NCBI RefSeq assembly: GCF_010726955.1
Contig: NZ_AP022603.1
Location: 2,728,001 to 2,792,000, forward strand
Direction: 5' to 3'
DNA: 64,000 nucleotides
Source of the DNA: Mycolicibacterium fallax
GTDB lineage: Bacteria; Actinomycetota; Actinomycetes; Mycobacteriales; Mycobacteriaceae
The stretch's first letter is position 1; each line of letters starts with the position of its first letter. The notes under the pieces were generated by a model, which was not told where the DNA came from, made no database searches, and saw nothing but the letters and a program-made list of their open reading frames with translations. Both the position numbers and the translations under genes were made by a program. Shown here in pieces: positions 8,742 to 16,486 of the stretch.

Positions 8742-10694
8742 TCAGGTCAGCTGATGGTCGGCCGGGTCGATGCCCCGGGTCATGCGCCAGTAGTCCACCG
8801 AGCGCCACGGGCTGAGCACGTAAACGTTGCCGTCGGCGGCCTTGTACCAGGAGTGCTCGATGCTCGGATGGCCCCACATCAGGGTGGCGACCTCGGCCTG
8901 CAGCGCATCGCGGTAGCGGGTGTAGGCGGCCTCGGTCGGCTCGATGCTGCGATGCCCGTTCTCGATCAGCGTGCACAGGGCGGCGCCGACGTAGCGCATC
9001 TGGCATTCGGTCATGAACATCACGCTGCCGGCGTGCGCCAGCCCGGTTCCGGGGCCGGAGAAGATGAAGAGGTTCGGGAATCCGGGCACCGAAATACCGT
9101 TGTAGGCGGCGGGTTTACCGTCCCAGACCTCGCCGATCGACAACCCCTCCCGGCCGATGATCTCCATCGGGGCGAGCACCTCGCTGGCCCGGAATCCGGT
9201 GGCCAGCACCAGCACGTCGGCGTCGTGGCGTCCGGAATCGGTGACGATGCCGTCGGCGTCGATATCACGGATGGTCTCGCTCACCAGTTGGACGTGCGGG
9301 CGTTTGAGGCAGCGCAGCCAGCTGCCGTTGTCCTGCAACATCCGCTTGGCCATCGGCGGGTAGTCCGGGGTCACCCGGTCGGCGAGCTGCGGATCCTCGG
9401 CGAGTTGATCGGCGATCCAGTCGGCGAAGACCGCGCGCCGGGCGGCACTGGCGGCGTTCGCGGTGCGCGGGAAGTCCGGCCAATCCTCCTGGGCGCGAAC
9501 CAGTTCCAGCATCTTGTCGCTCGACTGCAGCATCAGCATGAACCGGTACCAGCGGGAGTAGCCGGGCAGCGCCCGCATCGCCCAGCGCTCCCCCTCCCCG
9601 ACCGCCGCGTGGTACCGGGGGTTGGGCGCCATCCACTGCGGGGTGCGTTGGAAGACGGTCAGCTCGGCGACCTCGTCGACGATTGCGGGGCCGATCTGAA
9701 AGCCGCTGGCACCGGCGCCGACCAGCGCGACCCGCTTGCCGGCCAGATCCACCGAATGATCCCAGCGCGCGGCGTGGAACACCGGCCCGGCGAAGGACTC
9801 CAGATTGGGCAGGTCCGGGATCAGCGGCCGGTTGAGGAACCCGACGCCGGCCAGCAGCACCGGCGCGCAACGTGTTTCACTGCGCCCGTGTGGGCCGACC
9901 GCGCTGACCTGCCAGGTCGCGGTGTCCTCGTCCCAGCGCGCGCGGGTGACCTCGTGGCCCCACCGGACGTGCTCGGCGATGCCGAATTCGTCGAGCAGGC
10001 CGCGGAAGTAGCGGTGCAGTTCGGGCTGTCGGGCGTAGTAGTCACTGAACTGATCGGTGTGGGTGAACGAGTACGAGTAGAAGTGGCTGGCCACATCGAC
10101 CCGGCAGCCGGGGTAGGAGTTTTCGTACCAGGTGCCGCCGACGTCGTCGTTCTTCTCGAAGATCTCGAACGGGATGCCGGCCTCCTGCAGCCGCAGCGCG
10201 GCCAGCAACCCCGCCTCACCGAGGCCGATGATGAGTACCGAGAACCCCGCCGGCACCTCCCCGGGCGCCAACCCGATCGCCCGCGGATTGTCCCCGGCCA
10301 GGTCCATCTCCTCGGCGTAGAGCTCGGCGTAGTCCTCGGCGACGGGTTCACACGCGATCCAGTCGATGATCTCGCGGGTGAGTTCGGGCCCGGGCGGCTC
10401 CGCCCAGGGGCAGCCGGCGTCGCGCCAGGAAGTGATGGCCCGCAGCGCGCCGGCGCGCAGTTCGGCGAGCTCGGCGGCGGTCATCTTGCCCTGGAACTCG
10501 TTCTGAACGAACTCCCGCGGCCGGGCGGGGCCGCGCAACCAGCCCGGGTCGCCGGTGATCTGGACGACCGCGGCGATCAGCGCGGGCACCGACAGTTGCT
10601 GCAGGTGGGCGGCGATGGTGTCGTCGTCGGCGGTGATCGGCTCGACGGTCAGATGCCGTCGGCCCAGCCGGGTGTCGAGTTGCGTCGGATGCAC
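8742..10694 (-). CDS. Flavin-dependent monooxygenase, Baeyer-Villiger type
   Basis: FAD/NADPH enzyme of 650 residues inserting oxygen into a ketone (or oxidising a soft heteroatom). It has an FAD-binding GLGEAGLLAAL motif, a second Rossmann motif GAGASG, and between them a match to the type I Baeyer-Villiger fingerprint FxGxxxHxxxW(P/D) in FAGPVFHAARWD. An N-terminal extension of about 140 residues precedes the first FAD motif, as in a subset of long BVMOs. Start chosen at GTG 10694, which has the purine-rich Shine-Dalgarno AGAGAGGGG about 7 nt upstream. Divergent from a TetR gene across tandem palindromes, so it is probably repressed by that regulator until its ketone substrate or inducer appears. 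Confidence 0.92.
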   Translation of the reverse strand: MHPTQLDTRLGRRHLTVEPITADDDTIAAHLQQLSVPALIAAVVQITGDPGWLRGPARPREFVQNEFQGKMTAAELAELRAGALRAITSWRDAGCPWAEPPGPELTREIIDWIACEPVAEDYAELYAEEMDLAGDNPRAIGLAPGEVPAGFSVLIIGLGEAGLLAALRLQEAGIPFEIFEKNDDVGGTWYENSYPGCRVDVASHFYSYSFTHTDQFSDYYARQPELHRYFRGLLDEFGIAEHVRWGHEVTRARWDEDTATWQVSAVGPHGRSETRCAPVLLAGVGFLNRPLIPDLPNLESFAGPVFHAARWDHSVDLAGKRVALVGAGASGFQIGPAIVDEVAELTVFQRTPQWMAPNPRYHAAVGEGERWAMRALPGYSRWYRFMLMLQSSDKMLELVRAQEDWPDFPRTANAASAARRAVFADWIADQLAEDPQLADRVTPDYPPMAKRMLQDNGSWLRCLKRPHVQLVSETIRDIDADGIVTDSGRHDADVLVLATGFRASEVLAPMEIIGREGLSIGEVWDGKPAAYNGISVPGFPNLFIFSGPGTGLAHAGSVMFMTECQMRYVGAALCTLIENGHRSIEPTEAAYTRYRDALQAEVATLMWGHPSIEHSWYKAADGNVYVLSPWRSVDYWRMTRGIDPADHQLT

Positions 10695-10709
10695 GCCAAC
10701 CCCTCTCTT

Positions 10710-10747
10710 GACACTCCACAGTGTCGAATATGGCACTCCTCAGTGTC
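10710..10747. promoter_or_regulatory. Tandem palindromic operator, monooxygenase/TetR intergenic region
   Basis: Two inverted repeats of the form GACACT-N4-AGTGTC sit side by side: a perfect one at 10710-10725 and one with a single mismatch (GGCACT) at 10732-10747. Their centres are 22 bp apart, about two helical turns, so two regulator dimers could bind the same DNA face. They lie between the monooxygenase start (10694) and the TetR start (10777) and are the obvious site for the adjacent TetR protein. Confidence 0.7.
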
Positions 10748-10764
10748 AAGGGTGGATTTTCCGC

Positions 10765-10770
10765 TACGCT
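10765..10770 (+). promoter_or_regulatory. -10 box TACGCT for leaderless TetR transcript
   Basis: TACGCT matches the mycobacterial TANNNT -10 element and is followed by 6 nt and then the ATG at 10777, with no Shine-Dalgarno. Transcription would start at or next to the ATG. Confidence 0.55.
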
Positions 10771-10776
10771 GCCCAG

Positions 10777-11391
10777 ATGTCCGAACCGAGCCCGCGCCCG
10801 CTGGCCGAGGCCAAGCGCGCCGCGGCCACCGATCACGTGCTGGCCGCCACCCGGCGACTGGTGATCGGCTCGGGACTGGACGTCACGATGGACGCGCTCG
10901 CCGAGGTTTCCGGGGTCAGCCGCCGCACCCTGTTCCGGATGTTCGGCACCCGGGAGGCGCTGATCGCCGCCGCCTTCGACGCCGGGATGGCCGGCTACGG
11001 CCGGAAGCTGCCCGAGTTCGACGGCGACCTGAACGGTTGGCTGCGGGCCACCTGCGCCGAGGCGCACCGGATGAACTCGGTGATCGGGCCCGGCTTCTTC
11101 GAGCTGGCCTCCCGGACCGATCTGCCGCCGGACCTGGCTCGCTCGGAACGACGACGGCGCAGCGACTTTCGCGCTATGGCGGTTCGCACCGCCGAGACGG
11201 CCTGGCGCGCCGCCGGACGCGACGGGGCACCCCCACCGGAGCTCATCGACACCGTCGGCGCGCACCTGAGCCCGCACTTCACCGCGGCGGCCACGGTCGA
11301 GGGCGGCCGGGATTGGCGCACCGCCGCCGAGCTGGCGTACGCCGCGATCCTGGCGGCCCTGCAGCGGCTCCAGCGTGACACTTTGACGTAG
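10777..11391 (+). CDS. TetR/AcrR family transcriptional regulator
   Basis: DNA-binding repressor of 204 residues. The N-terminal helix-turn-helix (about 25-70) contains TMDALAEVSGVSRRTLFRMF, the usual TetR recognition region; the remaining helical part is the ligand-binding and dimerisation domain. Start at ATG 10777, preceded by a -10 box at leaderless spacing. It is divergent from the Baeyer-Villiger-type monooxygenase and two palindromes lie between them, so autoregulation and control of that gene are expected. The inducer is unknown. The end of the gene overlaps a possible operator (11376-11399) for the next gene. Confidence 0.92.
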   Translation: MSEPSPRPLAEAKRAAATDHVLAATRRLVIGSGLDVTMDALAEVSGVSRRTLFRMFGTREALIAAAFDAGMAGYGRKLPEFDGDLNGWLRATCAEAHRMNSVIGPGFFELASRTDLPPDLARSERRRRSDFRAMAVRTAETAWRAAGRDGAPPPELIDTVGAHLSPHFTAAATVEGGRDWRTAAELAYAAILAALQRLQRDTLT

Positions 11392-11399
11392 GTCCGTAA
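11376..11399. promoter_or_regulatory. Near-match copy of the T(T/G)ACA-N14-TGTAA operator
   Basis: TGACA (11376-11380), 14 bp, then CGTAA (11395-11399): one mismatch to the motif shared with sites at 17234, 20239, 24050, 30511 and 33722. It overlaps the TetR stop codon and a -35 element TTGACG (11383-11388) placed 17 bp from the -10 box at 11406, so binding would block the SRPBCC promoter. Weakest of the six copies. Confidence 0.5.
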
Positions 11400-11405
11400 C
11401 GTCGC

Positions 11406-11411
11406 TAGCAT
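11406..11411 (+). promoter_or_regulatory. Promoter of SRPBCC gene (-10 TAGCAT, leaderless)
   Basis: TAGCAT lies 6 nt before the ATG at 11418, and TTGACG at 11383-11388 is 17 bp upstream of it, a good sigma-A spacing. No Shine-Dalgarno is present, so a leaderless mRNA is likely. Confidence 0.6.
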
Positions 11412-11417
11412 CCGCGG

Positions 11418-11930
11418 ATGGGCATCGTCACCACCTCCTCGGAGACCGCGTTTCACCAAAGCGCCGACGTGATCTGGGATTTCGTCACCAACCCGGCAAA
11501 CTGGACCAAGACCTACCCGGGCAGCGAACGCATCGGTGAGCTGCCCGCGGTGCCGCTGCAGGTGGGCGACACCTGGACCGAGGCAGGCCCGGACGGTGAG
11601 CGCATCTACACCTGGCAGTGCGCGATCGCCATGCGGCCGCGGATGTTCGTGTTCAACTCGGTGGGCCGGCTCGGGCACCGGCGCGACGGCAGCGGCGGCC
11701 TCGACGGCCGGATGACCATCGAGTACCAGTTCAGCGAGCCGGGCCCGGGGGTCACGCTGTTTCGTCGCACCATGACCATCGAATCGCCCAAGGGCGCACC
11801 GCTGCCCGATGGCTTCTACCGGATCGTCAACCCCGCCTTCATCGATGCCTACCACGCCGCGGTGGCCCGGGAGCTGGAGCAAGAGCAGTCCGCAGCGCCG
11901 CGCCCTGCAACTCGAACAGCCGCCGGCTGA
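11418..11930 (+). CDS. SRPBCC family protein (START/Bet v1-like)
   Basis: Small protein of 170 residues of the polyketide cyclase/dehydrase-like (SRPBCC) fold, which forms a hydrophobic ligand pocket. Typical features are the N-terminal SADVIWDFVTNPANW segment, alternating beta-strands (WTEAGPDGERIYTW, MTIEYQFSEPGPGVTLFRRTM) and the long C-terminal helix ending in AFIDAYHAAVARELE. It may bind or process a hydrophobic intermediate of the catabolic cluster. Its last 92 bp overlap the end of the esterase gene on the opposite strand. Expression is likely controlled by the operator-like site just upstream. Confidence 0.8.
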   Translation: MGIVTTSSETAFHQSADVIWDFVTNPANWTKTYPGSERIGELPAVPLQVGDTWTEAGPDGERIYTWQCAIAMRPRMFVFNSVGRLGHRRDGSGGLDGRMTIEYQFSEPGPGVTLFRRTMTIESPKGAPLPDGFYRIVNPAFIDAYHAAVARELEQEQSAAPRPATRTAAG

Positions 11931-12783
11931 CCGGCCAGTCCGGGGCAAGCGAATCGAAGCCGTGGCAGGTGCCCGGCCACAGGTGCAGTTCCACCGCGAC
12001 GCCGGACCGGGCCAGCCGCCCGGCGTAGTCCAGCGCCTCGTCGCGCAGTGGGTCGAGCTCCGAGCAGCTGATGAACGCCGGCGCCAGGGCGGCCAGTCGC
12101 TCGCGCCGGGCCGGGACCGCGGCGGCGTCGGGGGCGTGCCGGCCCAGGTAGAGCTGCCACATCGCGGCCGCGGCCGGCCCGTCGAAACCCGGGGTGTCGA
12201 CGAACTCGGCCTTGGCCGGGCTGCCGCGGTCGTCGAGCACCGGTTGGTGCAGCAGCTGGAACACCACGGCGGGGGCGGCGCCGTCGACGCTGCGCTGGGC
12301 CAGGGTGGCCGCCAGCCCGGCCCCGGCGCTGCTGCCCGCGACCGCCAGCGGCCCCGGCAGCCGCTCGGCCGCCCACACCAGCACCTCCAGGCAGTCCGCC
12401 AGCCCGGCCGGATAGGGATGTTCGGGGGCCAGCCGGTAGTCGACGGAGACGACGGTGCAGCCGGCCCCGCGGGCCAGCTGCACGCATTGGCGGTGATCGG
12501 TGTCGAGGTTGCCGAGCACGAACGCCCCGGAGTGGCAGAACAGCACCGTCGGCGCGTCGGGCCCGCCGCCGCGGTAGATCCGCACCCCGATGCCGCGGCC
12601 CTCCCCCGGCACCGTCTGCTCGGTGATCAGCACACCGGTGGTGTCGATGCCCGGCGCCGCCTCCGCGCGGCGCGCGTTGAGTCCGGCGCGCACCCGGTCC
12701 AGCGTGGTGCGGTCCACACTCGTTCGCGCCGAGGCAAATTCACGCAACGCCGGAGCCAGCCGGTCGGCGATCGAGGCGGCCAT
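11839..12783 (-). CDS. Alpha/beta hydrolase, HSL (hormone-sensitive lipase) family
   Basis: Esterase or lipase of 314 residues. The nucleophile elbow GSSAGAG carries the catalytic serine; the aspartate is in ELDPLRDE and the histidine in CHGFDS, so the triad is complete. The oxyanion motif, normally HGGG, reads HSGA (residues 84-87), which may alter activity or specificity. Start ATG at 12783, 6 bp after the stop of the SDR upstream, so it is the last gene of the minus-strand catabolic operon that begins at 17191. The 3' end overlaps the convergent SRPBCC gene by 92 bp; both proteins look natural at their ends. Confidence 0.88.
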   Translation of the reverse strand: MAASIADRLAPALREFASARTSVDRTTLDRVRAGLNARRAEAAPGIDTTGVLITEQTVPGEGRGIGVRIYRGGGPDAPTVLFCHSGAFVLGNLDTDHRQCVQLARGAGCTVVSVDYRLAPEHPYPAGLADCLEVLVWAAERLPGPLAVAGSSAGAGLAATLAQRSVDGAAPAVVFQLLHQPVLDDRGSPAKAEFVDTPGFDGPAAAAMWQLYLGRHAPDAAAVPARRERLAALAPAFISCSELDPLRDEALDYAGRLARSGVAVELHLWPGTCHGFDSLAPDWPVSRRLFELQGAALRTALAPAPGPPRRGRHR

Positions 12784-12789
12784 CGGGGC

Positions 12790-13515
12790 TCAGCCGATCG
12801 TCAGCGACTGACCGCCGTCGACGACCAGCTCGGCACCGGTGATGAAGGACGCGTGCTCGGAGACCAGGAAGGCGACGGCGTCGGCGACATCGCCGGGCAC
12901 GCCCAGCCGGCCGGCCGGGATCCGCTCGGCCAGCCGGGACTGGGTGGTCGAGTCGAGCATCGGGGTGGCGATCGGGCCGGGCAGCACCGCGTTGACCCGG
13001 ATGTCCGGGGCGAGCTCGGCGGCCAGAATCTGGGTCAGACCGCGCAGTCCCCACTTGGCGGTGCCGTAGGCGGCGTGCTGCGGGAACGGCCGGACCGCAC
13101 CGGTGCTGCAGGTGTTCACCACCGACGCGCCGGTGCCGGTGCGCAGCTGCGCGAGCGCGGCCTGCACACCGAGGAACGGCCCCAGGCAGTTGATCCGCCA
13201 GCTGCGCTCGAAGGCCTCCTCGGTCTCGTCGGCGACGGCGGCGCGGTGCAGCACCCCGGCGTTGTTGACCAACGCGGTCAACCCACCGAAGGCCTTGGCG
13301 GTGCGGGCGACGGCCGCGGTCCAGTCCGCGGCCGAGGTCACGTCGAGGGCCAGCGGCAGCACCTCGGGACCGAGATCGGCGGTGCCGGCGGCAAGTTCGT
13401 CGGTGAGCACGTCGGCGGCGGCAACCCGGAACCCGTCGTCGAGCAGGCGCCGCACGATCGCGGCGCCCTGGCCGCGGGCCGCCCCGGTGACCAGGGCAAT
13501 CTTGCTGGCGGTCAT
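12790..13515 (-). CDS. SDR family oxidoreductase
   Basis: Short-chain dehydrogenase of 241 residues with TGAARGQG cofactor motif, NNAG, the catalytic HAAYGTAK (YxxxK) and a C-terminal VDGGQS. ATG at 13515 overlaps the end of the aldolase gene as ATGA-type coupling. In the operon it stands with an aldolase, a Zn-alcohol dehydrogenase and a P450, consistent with oxidation of a hydroxylated intermediate. Specific substrate unknown. Confidence 0.92.
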   Translation of the reverse strand: MTASKIALVTGAARGQGAAIVRRLLDDGFRVAAADVLTDELAAGTADLGPEVLPLALDVTSAADWTAAVARTAKAFGGLTALVNNAGVLHRAAVADETEEAFERSWRINCLGPFLGVQAALAQLRTGTGASVVNTCSTGAVRPFPQHAAYGTAKWGLRGLTQILAAELAPDIRVNAVLPGPIATPMLDSTTQSRLAERIPAGRLGVPGDVADAVAFLVSEHASFITGAELVVDGGQSLTIG

Positions 13516-14285
13516 TGGTAGCCTCCGGCTGGTTTGGTCTGGCCCGTCGCGGTCTGGCTCGGTTCGGTCCCGGCCGCCTCGGCGAGGAATTCCGCGGCCC
13601 CGCGGCGCAGCGCCTGCGACTCGGCGGCCAGCGTCAACATGGTGTAGCCGCGGGCGGCCAGCATTCGGCCGGCCGCTCCGGTCCCGGCGTGAATGCCCGG
13701 GGTGATGCCCGCCGCGGTGGCCAGCGCCTGGATGTCGTCGATGGCCCCCAGCACCCGGGTGTCCGTCAGCCCGTCGGCCACCGCGACGCCCATCGAGATG
13801 GCCAGGTCGGCGGGTCCGACGTACACCCCGGCCAGTCCCGGCACCGCGCAGATCTCGGCGGCGGCCTGCACGCCGCGAACGGTTTCGATCATCACGTAGA
13901 CGCTGGTGCGGGTGGCCAGCGTCGCCAGGTCGGTGCCGAGGTCGGCGCGCAGCGGCCCGAAGCTGCGGACCCCGGTCGGCGGGTAGCAGGCCGCGGCCAC
14001 CGCGTCGGCGGCCTGCTCGGCCGATTCCACCAGCGCGATGATCACCCCGTCGGCGCCGGCGTCGAGCACCCGGCCGATCGGGGCGGGGTCGGCGCTGGGC
14101 AGCCGCACCAAGGTGGTGATCGGGACCCCGGACAGCCGGCGCAGCAGCCGGGCCGCGCCGGCGTCGTCGAAATAGCCGTGCTGGGTGTCGATGCCGACGT
14201 AGTGGTAGCCGGCGCGGGCGAACTCCTCGGGCCCGATGGCGGTCGGCCCGGTGATCCAGCCGCCCCAGCGCACCGCGGCGCTCAC
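13512..14285 (-). CDS. HpcH/HpaI-type class II aldolase/citrate lyase family protein
   Basis: Metal-dependent aldolase of 257 residues that cleaves or forms a C-C bond between a pyruvate-like or acyl moiety and an aldehyde. The catalytic histidine is in DTQHGYFD, the metal ligands are the glutamate in VMIETVRG and the aspartate in VGPADLA. Related enzymes act late in aromatic or sterol ring degradation, releasing pyruvate; here the partner P450, dehydrogenases and thioesterase suggest a similar end-of-pathway cleavage (inference). GTG start at 14285 overlaps the stop of the Zn-ADH gene by 4 bp. The C-terminal 25 residues (Thr/Gln-rich) are an unstructured tail. Confidence 0.9.
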   Translation of the reverse strand: MSAAVRWGGWITGPTAIGPEEFARAGYHYVGIDTQHGYFDDAGAARLLRRLSGVPITTLVRLPSADPAPIGRVLDAGADGVIIALVESAEQAADAVAAACYPPTGVRSFGPLRADLGTDLATLATRTSVYVMIETVRGVQAAAEICAVPGLAGVYVGPADLAISMGVAVADGLTDTRVLGAIDDIQALATAAGITPGIHAGTGAAGRMLAARGYTMLTLAAESQALRRGAAEFLAEAAGTEPSQTATGQTKPAGGYQ

Positions 14286-15250
14286 GGCACCAGCACGATC
14301 TTGATCCGCCCCGGGGTGGGGCGGGCGGCGAGCTCGAAGGCCTGCTGCACATCGTCGACCCCGAAGGTGTGGGTGACGTAGGCCGGCAGCAGCTCCGGGT
14401 GCTCGCGGGCGAACCGGTCGGCCTCGGTCAGCACCCGGCGCCGGTCCAGGGTGATGCCGGAGATCAGGGTCAGGTTGCTGCGCAGCATGTTCCGCATGCT
14501 GATCGGGTAGCAGTCATCGTCGGGAACCCCGAAGTAGAACACCGTGCCCCGCCAGCCGACCGCCTCGATGGCATGCCCGAGGGTGGCGACCTGGTGACCG
14601 ACGGCCTCGATGACGATGTCGGGTCTGGCGCCCGGGTCGAGGTGGGCCAGCCAGCGGTCACTGGTGGCGCGCACCGCGTCGTCGACACCGAAGGTCGCCG
14701 CGACGGCGCTGCGGTCCACCGGGTCCACGCCGGTGACCCGGGCCGCGCCGGCGGCCTTGGCGACATAGCTGAACAGCAGCCCGATCGAGCCCTGGCCGAT
14801 GACCGCGACGTGCTTGCCGGCCAGCGGCGGCAATTGTTCGACGGCGTAGAGCACACAGGCCAGCGGTTGCAGCGCCACCGCGTGCTCCGGCGCCAGCCCC
14901 GGGTCGTAGGGGGCCAGGCCCTCCCCGTCGGAGACCAGCTGGGCCTTGAGCCCGTCGAAGGCCGACGCCCAGCCGACCACTCGACTGCCAACCTGGTGTT
15001 CGGGGTGCGCGCTGGCCAGCACCTCGCCGACGATCTCGTGGATCGGGAAGCCGTCGATGTCGGCCGCGCACGGGCCGACGTCGGCGGGCAGCTTGCCCTG
15101 GGTGCCGCGGAATCCCGGCATGTCGCTGCCGCAGATCGCGGCCGCGCAGAACTTCAGCAGCACCTGGCCGGGTGCCAGTGTGGTCGGATCAGGTTCGGGC
15201 AGTTCGATCTTTTCGAAGGTGTACGGCGCGACGACCCGATGACACCACAC
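14282..15250 (-). CDS. Zinc-type alcohol dehydrogenase (MDR family)
   Basis: Medium-chain dehydrogenase/reductase of 322 residues, NAD(P)-dependent. It has the catalytic zinc cysteine in AAICGSD, the glutamate in IHEIVGEV, and the cofactor-binding GQGSIG. The four-cysteine structural zinc loop of many MDR enzymes is absent; only a lone cysteine (DVGPCAAD) is present in that region. GTG start at 15250, 3 nt after the P450 stop. Part of the P450-ADH-aldolase-SDR-esterase operon; probably oxidises an alcohol produced by the P450 (inference). Confidence 0.9.
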   Translation of the reverse strand: MWCHRVVAPYTFEKIELPEPDPTTLAPGQVLLKFCAAAICGSDMPGFRGTQGKLPADVGPCAADIDGFPIHEIVGEVLASAHPEHQVGSRVVGWASAFDGLKAQLVSDGEGLAPYDPGLAPEHAVALQPLACVLYAVEQLPPLAGKHVAVIGQGSIGLLFSYVAKAAGAARVTGVDPVDRSAVAATFGVDDAVRATSDRWLAHLDPGARPDIVIEAVGHQVATLGHAIEAVGWRGTVFYFGVPDDDCYPISMRNMLRSNLTLISGITLDRRRVLTEADRFAREHPELLPAYVTHTFGVDDVQQAFELAARPTPGRIKIVLVP

Positions 15251-15253
15251 GTT

Positions 15254-16477
15254 TCAGACCTCCACTGGGATGTTGTTCCAGCCCCATTGGAAGCTCGACG
15301 GCGGACGCGACGCGGCCATCTCGTCGATCCGGTAGTCGGGCACCCGCTTGAGGAACTCCTGCATCATGATTGTCACCTCGAGGCGGGCGACGTGTACCCC
15401 CATACAGAAATGTTGGCCGTGTCCGAAGGAGAGCAGTCGCTCGATCGGGCGGTCCCAGATGAACCGGTCCGGGTCGGGATATTCGCGCTCATCGCGGGCG
15501 GCCGAGGCCATCAGTGCGATGACCCGCTGCCCCGGCGCCATGGTGGTGCCGTGAATCTCGTAGGGCCGGCGCAGCGTTCGGGCGAACCACTGGGCCGGGG
15601 CGCTGTAGCGGATGATCTCCTCGCGGGCGACCGGGATGTTGGCGGTCAGGTCCTCGCGGACCGCGGCGAGTTGATCGGGATGGGCCAGCAGATGCCAGAG
15701 CCCGGTCGCGGTGATCTTCGGGACGGTTTCGGTGCCGCCGATGAACACCGCGAGCATCTGGGTGGCGGCCTCGGTGTCGCTCAGCGCCGAGCCGTCGGGC
15801 AGCCGGAAGTTGATCAGCGCGTCGGCGATCGGGTTGGCGCCGTCGGCGCCCGCGGCGCGGCGGCGTTCGATGATCGGGGTGAGGTAGGACAGGTAGCCGG
15901 GCCGGGAGTTCCCGATCTCGACGCCCTCGCCGGGCTGGGTCAGCGTGCTGGCGTTGATGGTGGCCAGCACCTCCGGTGCCAGTTCGGTTGGCAGCCCGAG
16001 AAAGTCACACACCATGGTGGCGGCGACGATGCCGCCGTAGTCCTGGGTGAGGTCGAAGCGGCCGCGGGGCAGCAATTCGTCGAGCCGCTCGTTGGCCAGC
16101 GTGCGGATCCGGTCGTCGAGTTTGGCCGCGGCCCGCGGCCGGAACTGCGCCGAGGTGCAGCGCCGGACGTTTTCGTAGATCGGCGAGTCGAAGTTGGCGT
16201 GAAAGGGCATGGGGTGCAACGGCGGGTCCGGAACCGGGCCATCGTTGTGGCGTTCCAGCACCGCGGCCGAGGGCAGGGTGCCCTCGGAGGCGACGAAGGT
16301 GCCGTCGGTGTTTCCGAGCACGGTCCAGATGTCCTCGAACCGGGACAGCGCGTAGGTGTCGAGTTCCTCGACGTAGTACACCGGATGCTCGTCGCGCAGC
16401 ACCCGGTAGTACGGCAGCGGATCGGCCATCACGCCCGGGTCAAAGGGGTTGTAGCGAAAGGTCGTTGGGCTGCTCAC
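15254..16477 (-). CDS. Cytochrome P450
   Basis: P450 of 407 residues. Heme signature FGHGQHFCMG with proximal cysteine about residue 358, ExxR as EIIR, and the I-helix motif FIGGTETV. GTG start at 16477 with GGAGAAG upstream as ribosome binding site. It follows the dimeric-barrel gene by 9 bp and precedes the Zn-ADH by 3 bp, so it belongs to the operon read from the divergent promoter near 17.2 kb. It would supply the first hydroxylation of the substrate; the redox partner is not encoded here. Confidence 0.93.
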   Translation of the reverse strand: MSSPTTFRYNPFDPGVMADPLPYYRVLRDEHPVYYVEELDTYALSRFEDIWTVLGNTDGTFVASEGTLPSAAVLERHNDGPVPDPPLHPMPFHANFDSPIYENVRRCTSAQFRPRAAAKLDDRIRTLANERLDELLPRGRFDLTQDYGGIVAATMVCDFLGLPTELAPEVLATINASTLTQPGEGVEIGNSRPGYLSYLTPIIERRRAAGADGANPIADALINFRLPDGSALSDTEAATQMLAVFIGGTETVPKITATGLWHLLAHPDQLAAVREDLTANIPVAREEIIRYSAPAQWFARTLRRPYEIHGTTMAPGQRVIALMASAARDEREYPDPDRFIWDRPIERLLSFGHGQHFCMGVHVARLEVTIMMQEFLKRVPDYRIDEMAASRPPSSFQWGWNNIPVEV

Positions 16478-16486
16478 CGGCTTCTC

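Noticed and set aside
8712..11378. Long plus-strand open frame (about 890 codons) opposite the monooxygenase
   Set aside because: Composition is Gly/Asp/Arg-rich with no domain; the minus strand encodes a clear monooxygenase with FAD motifs.
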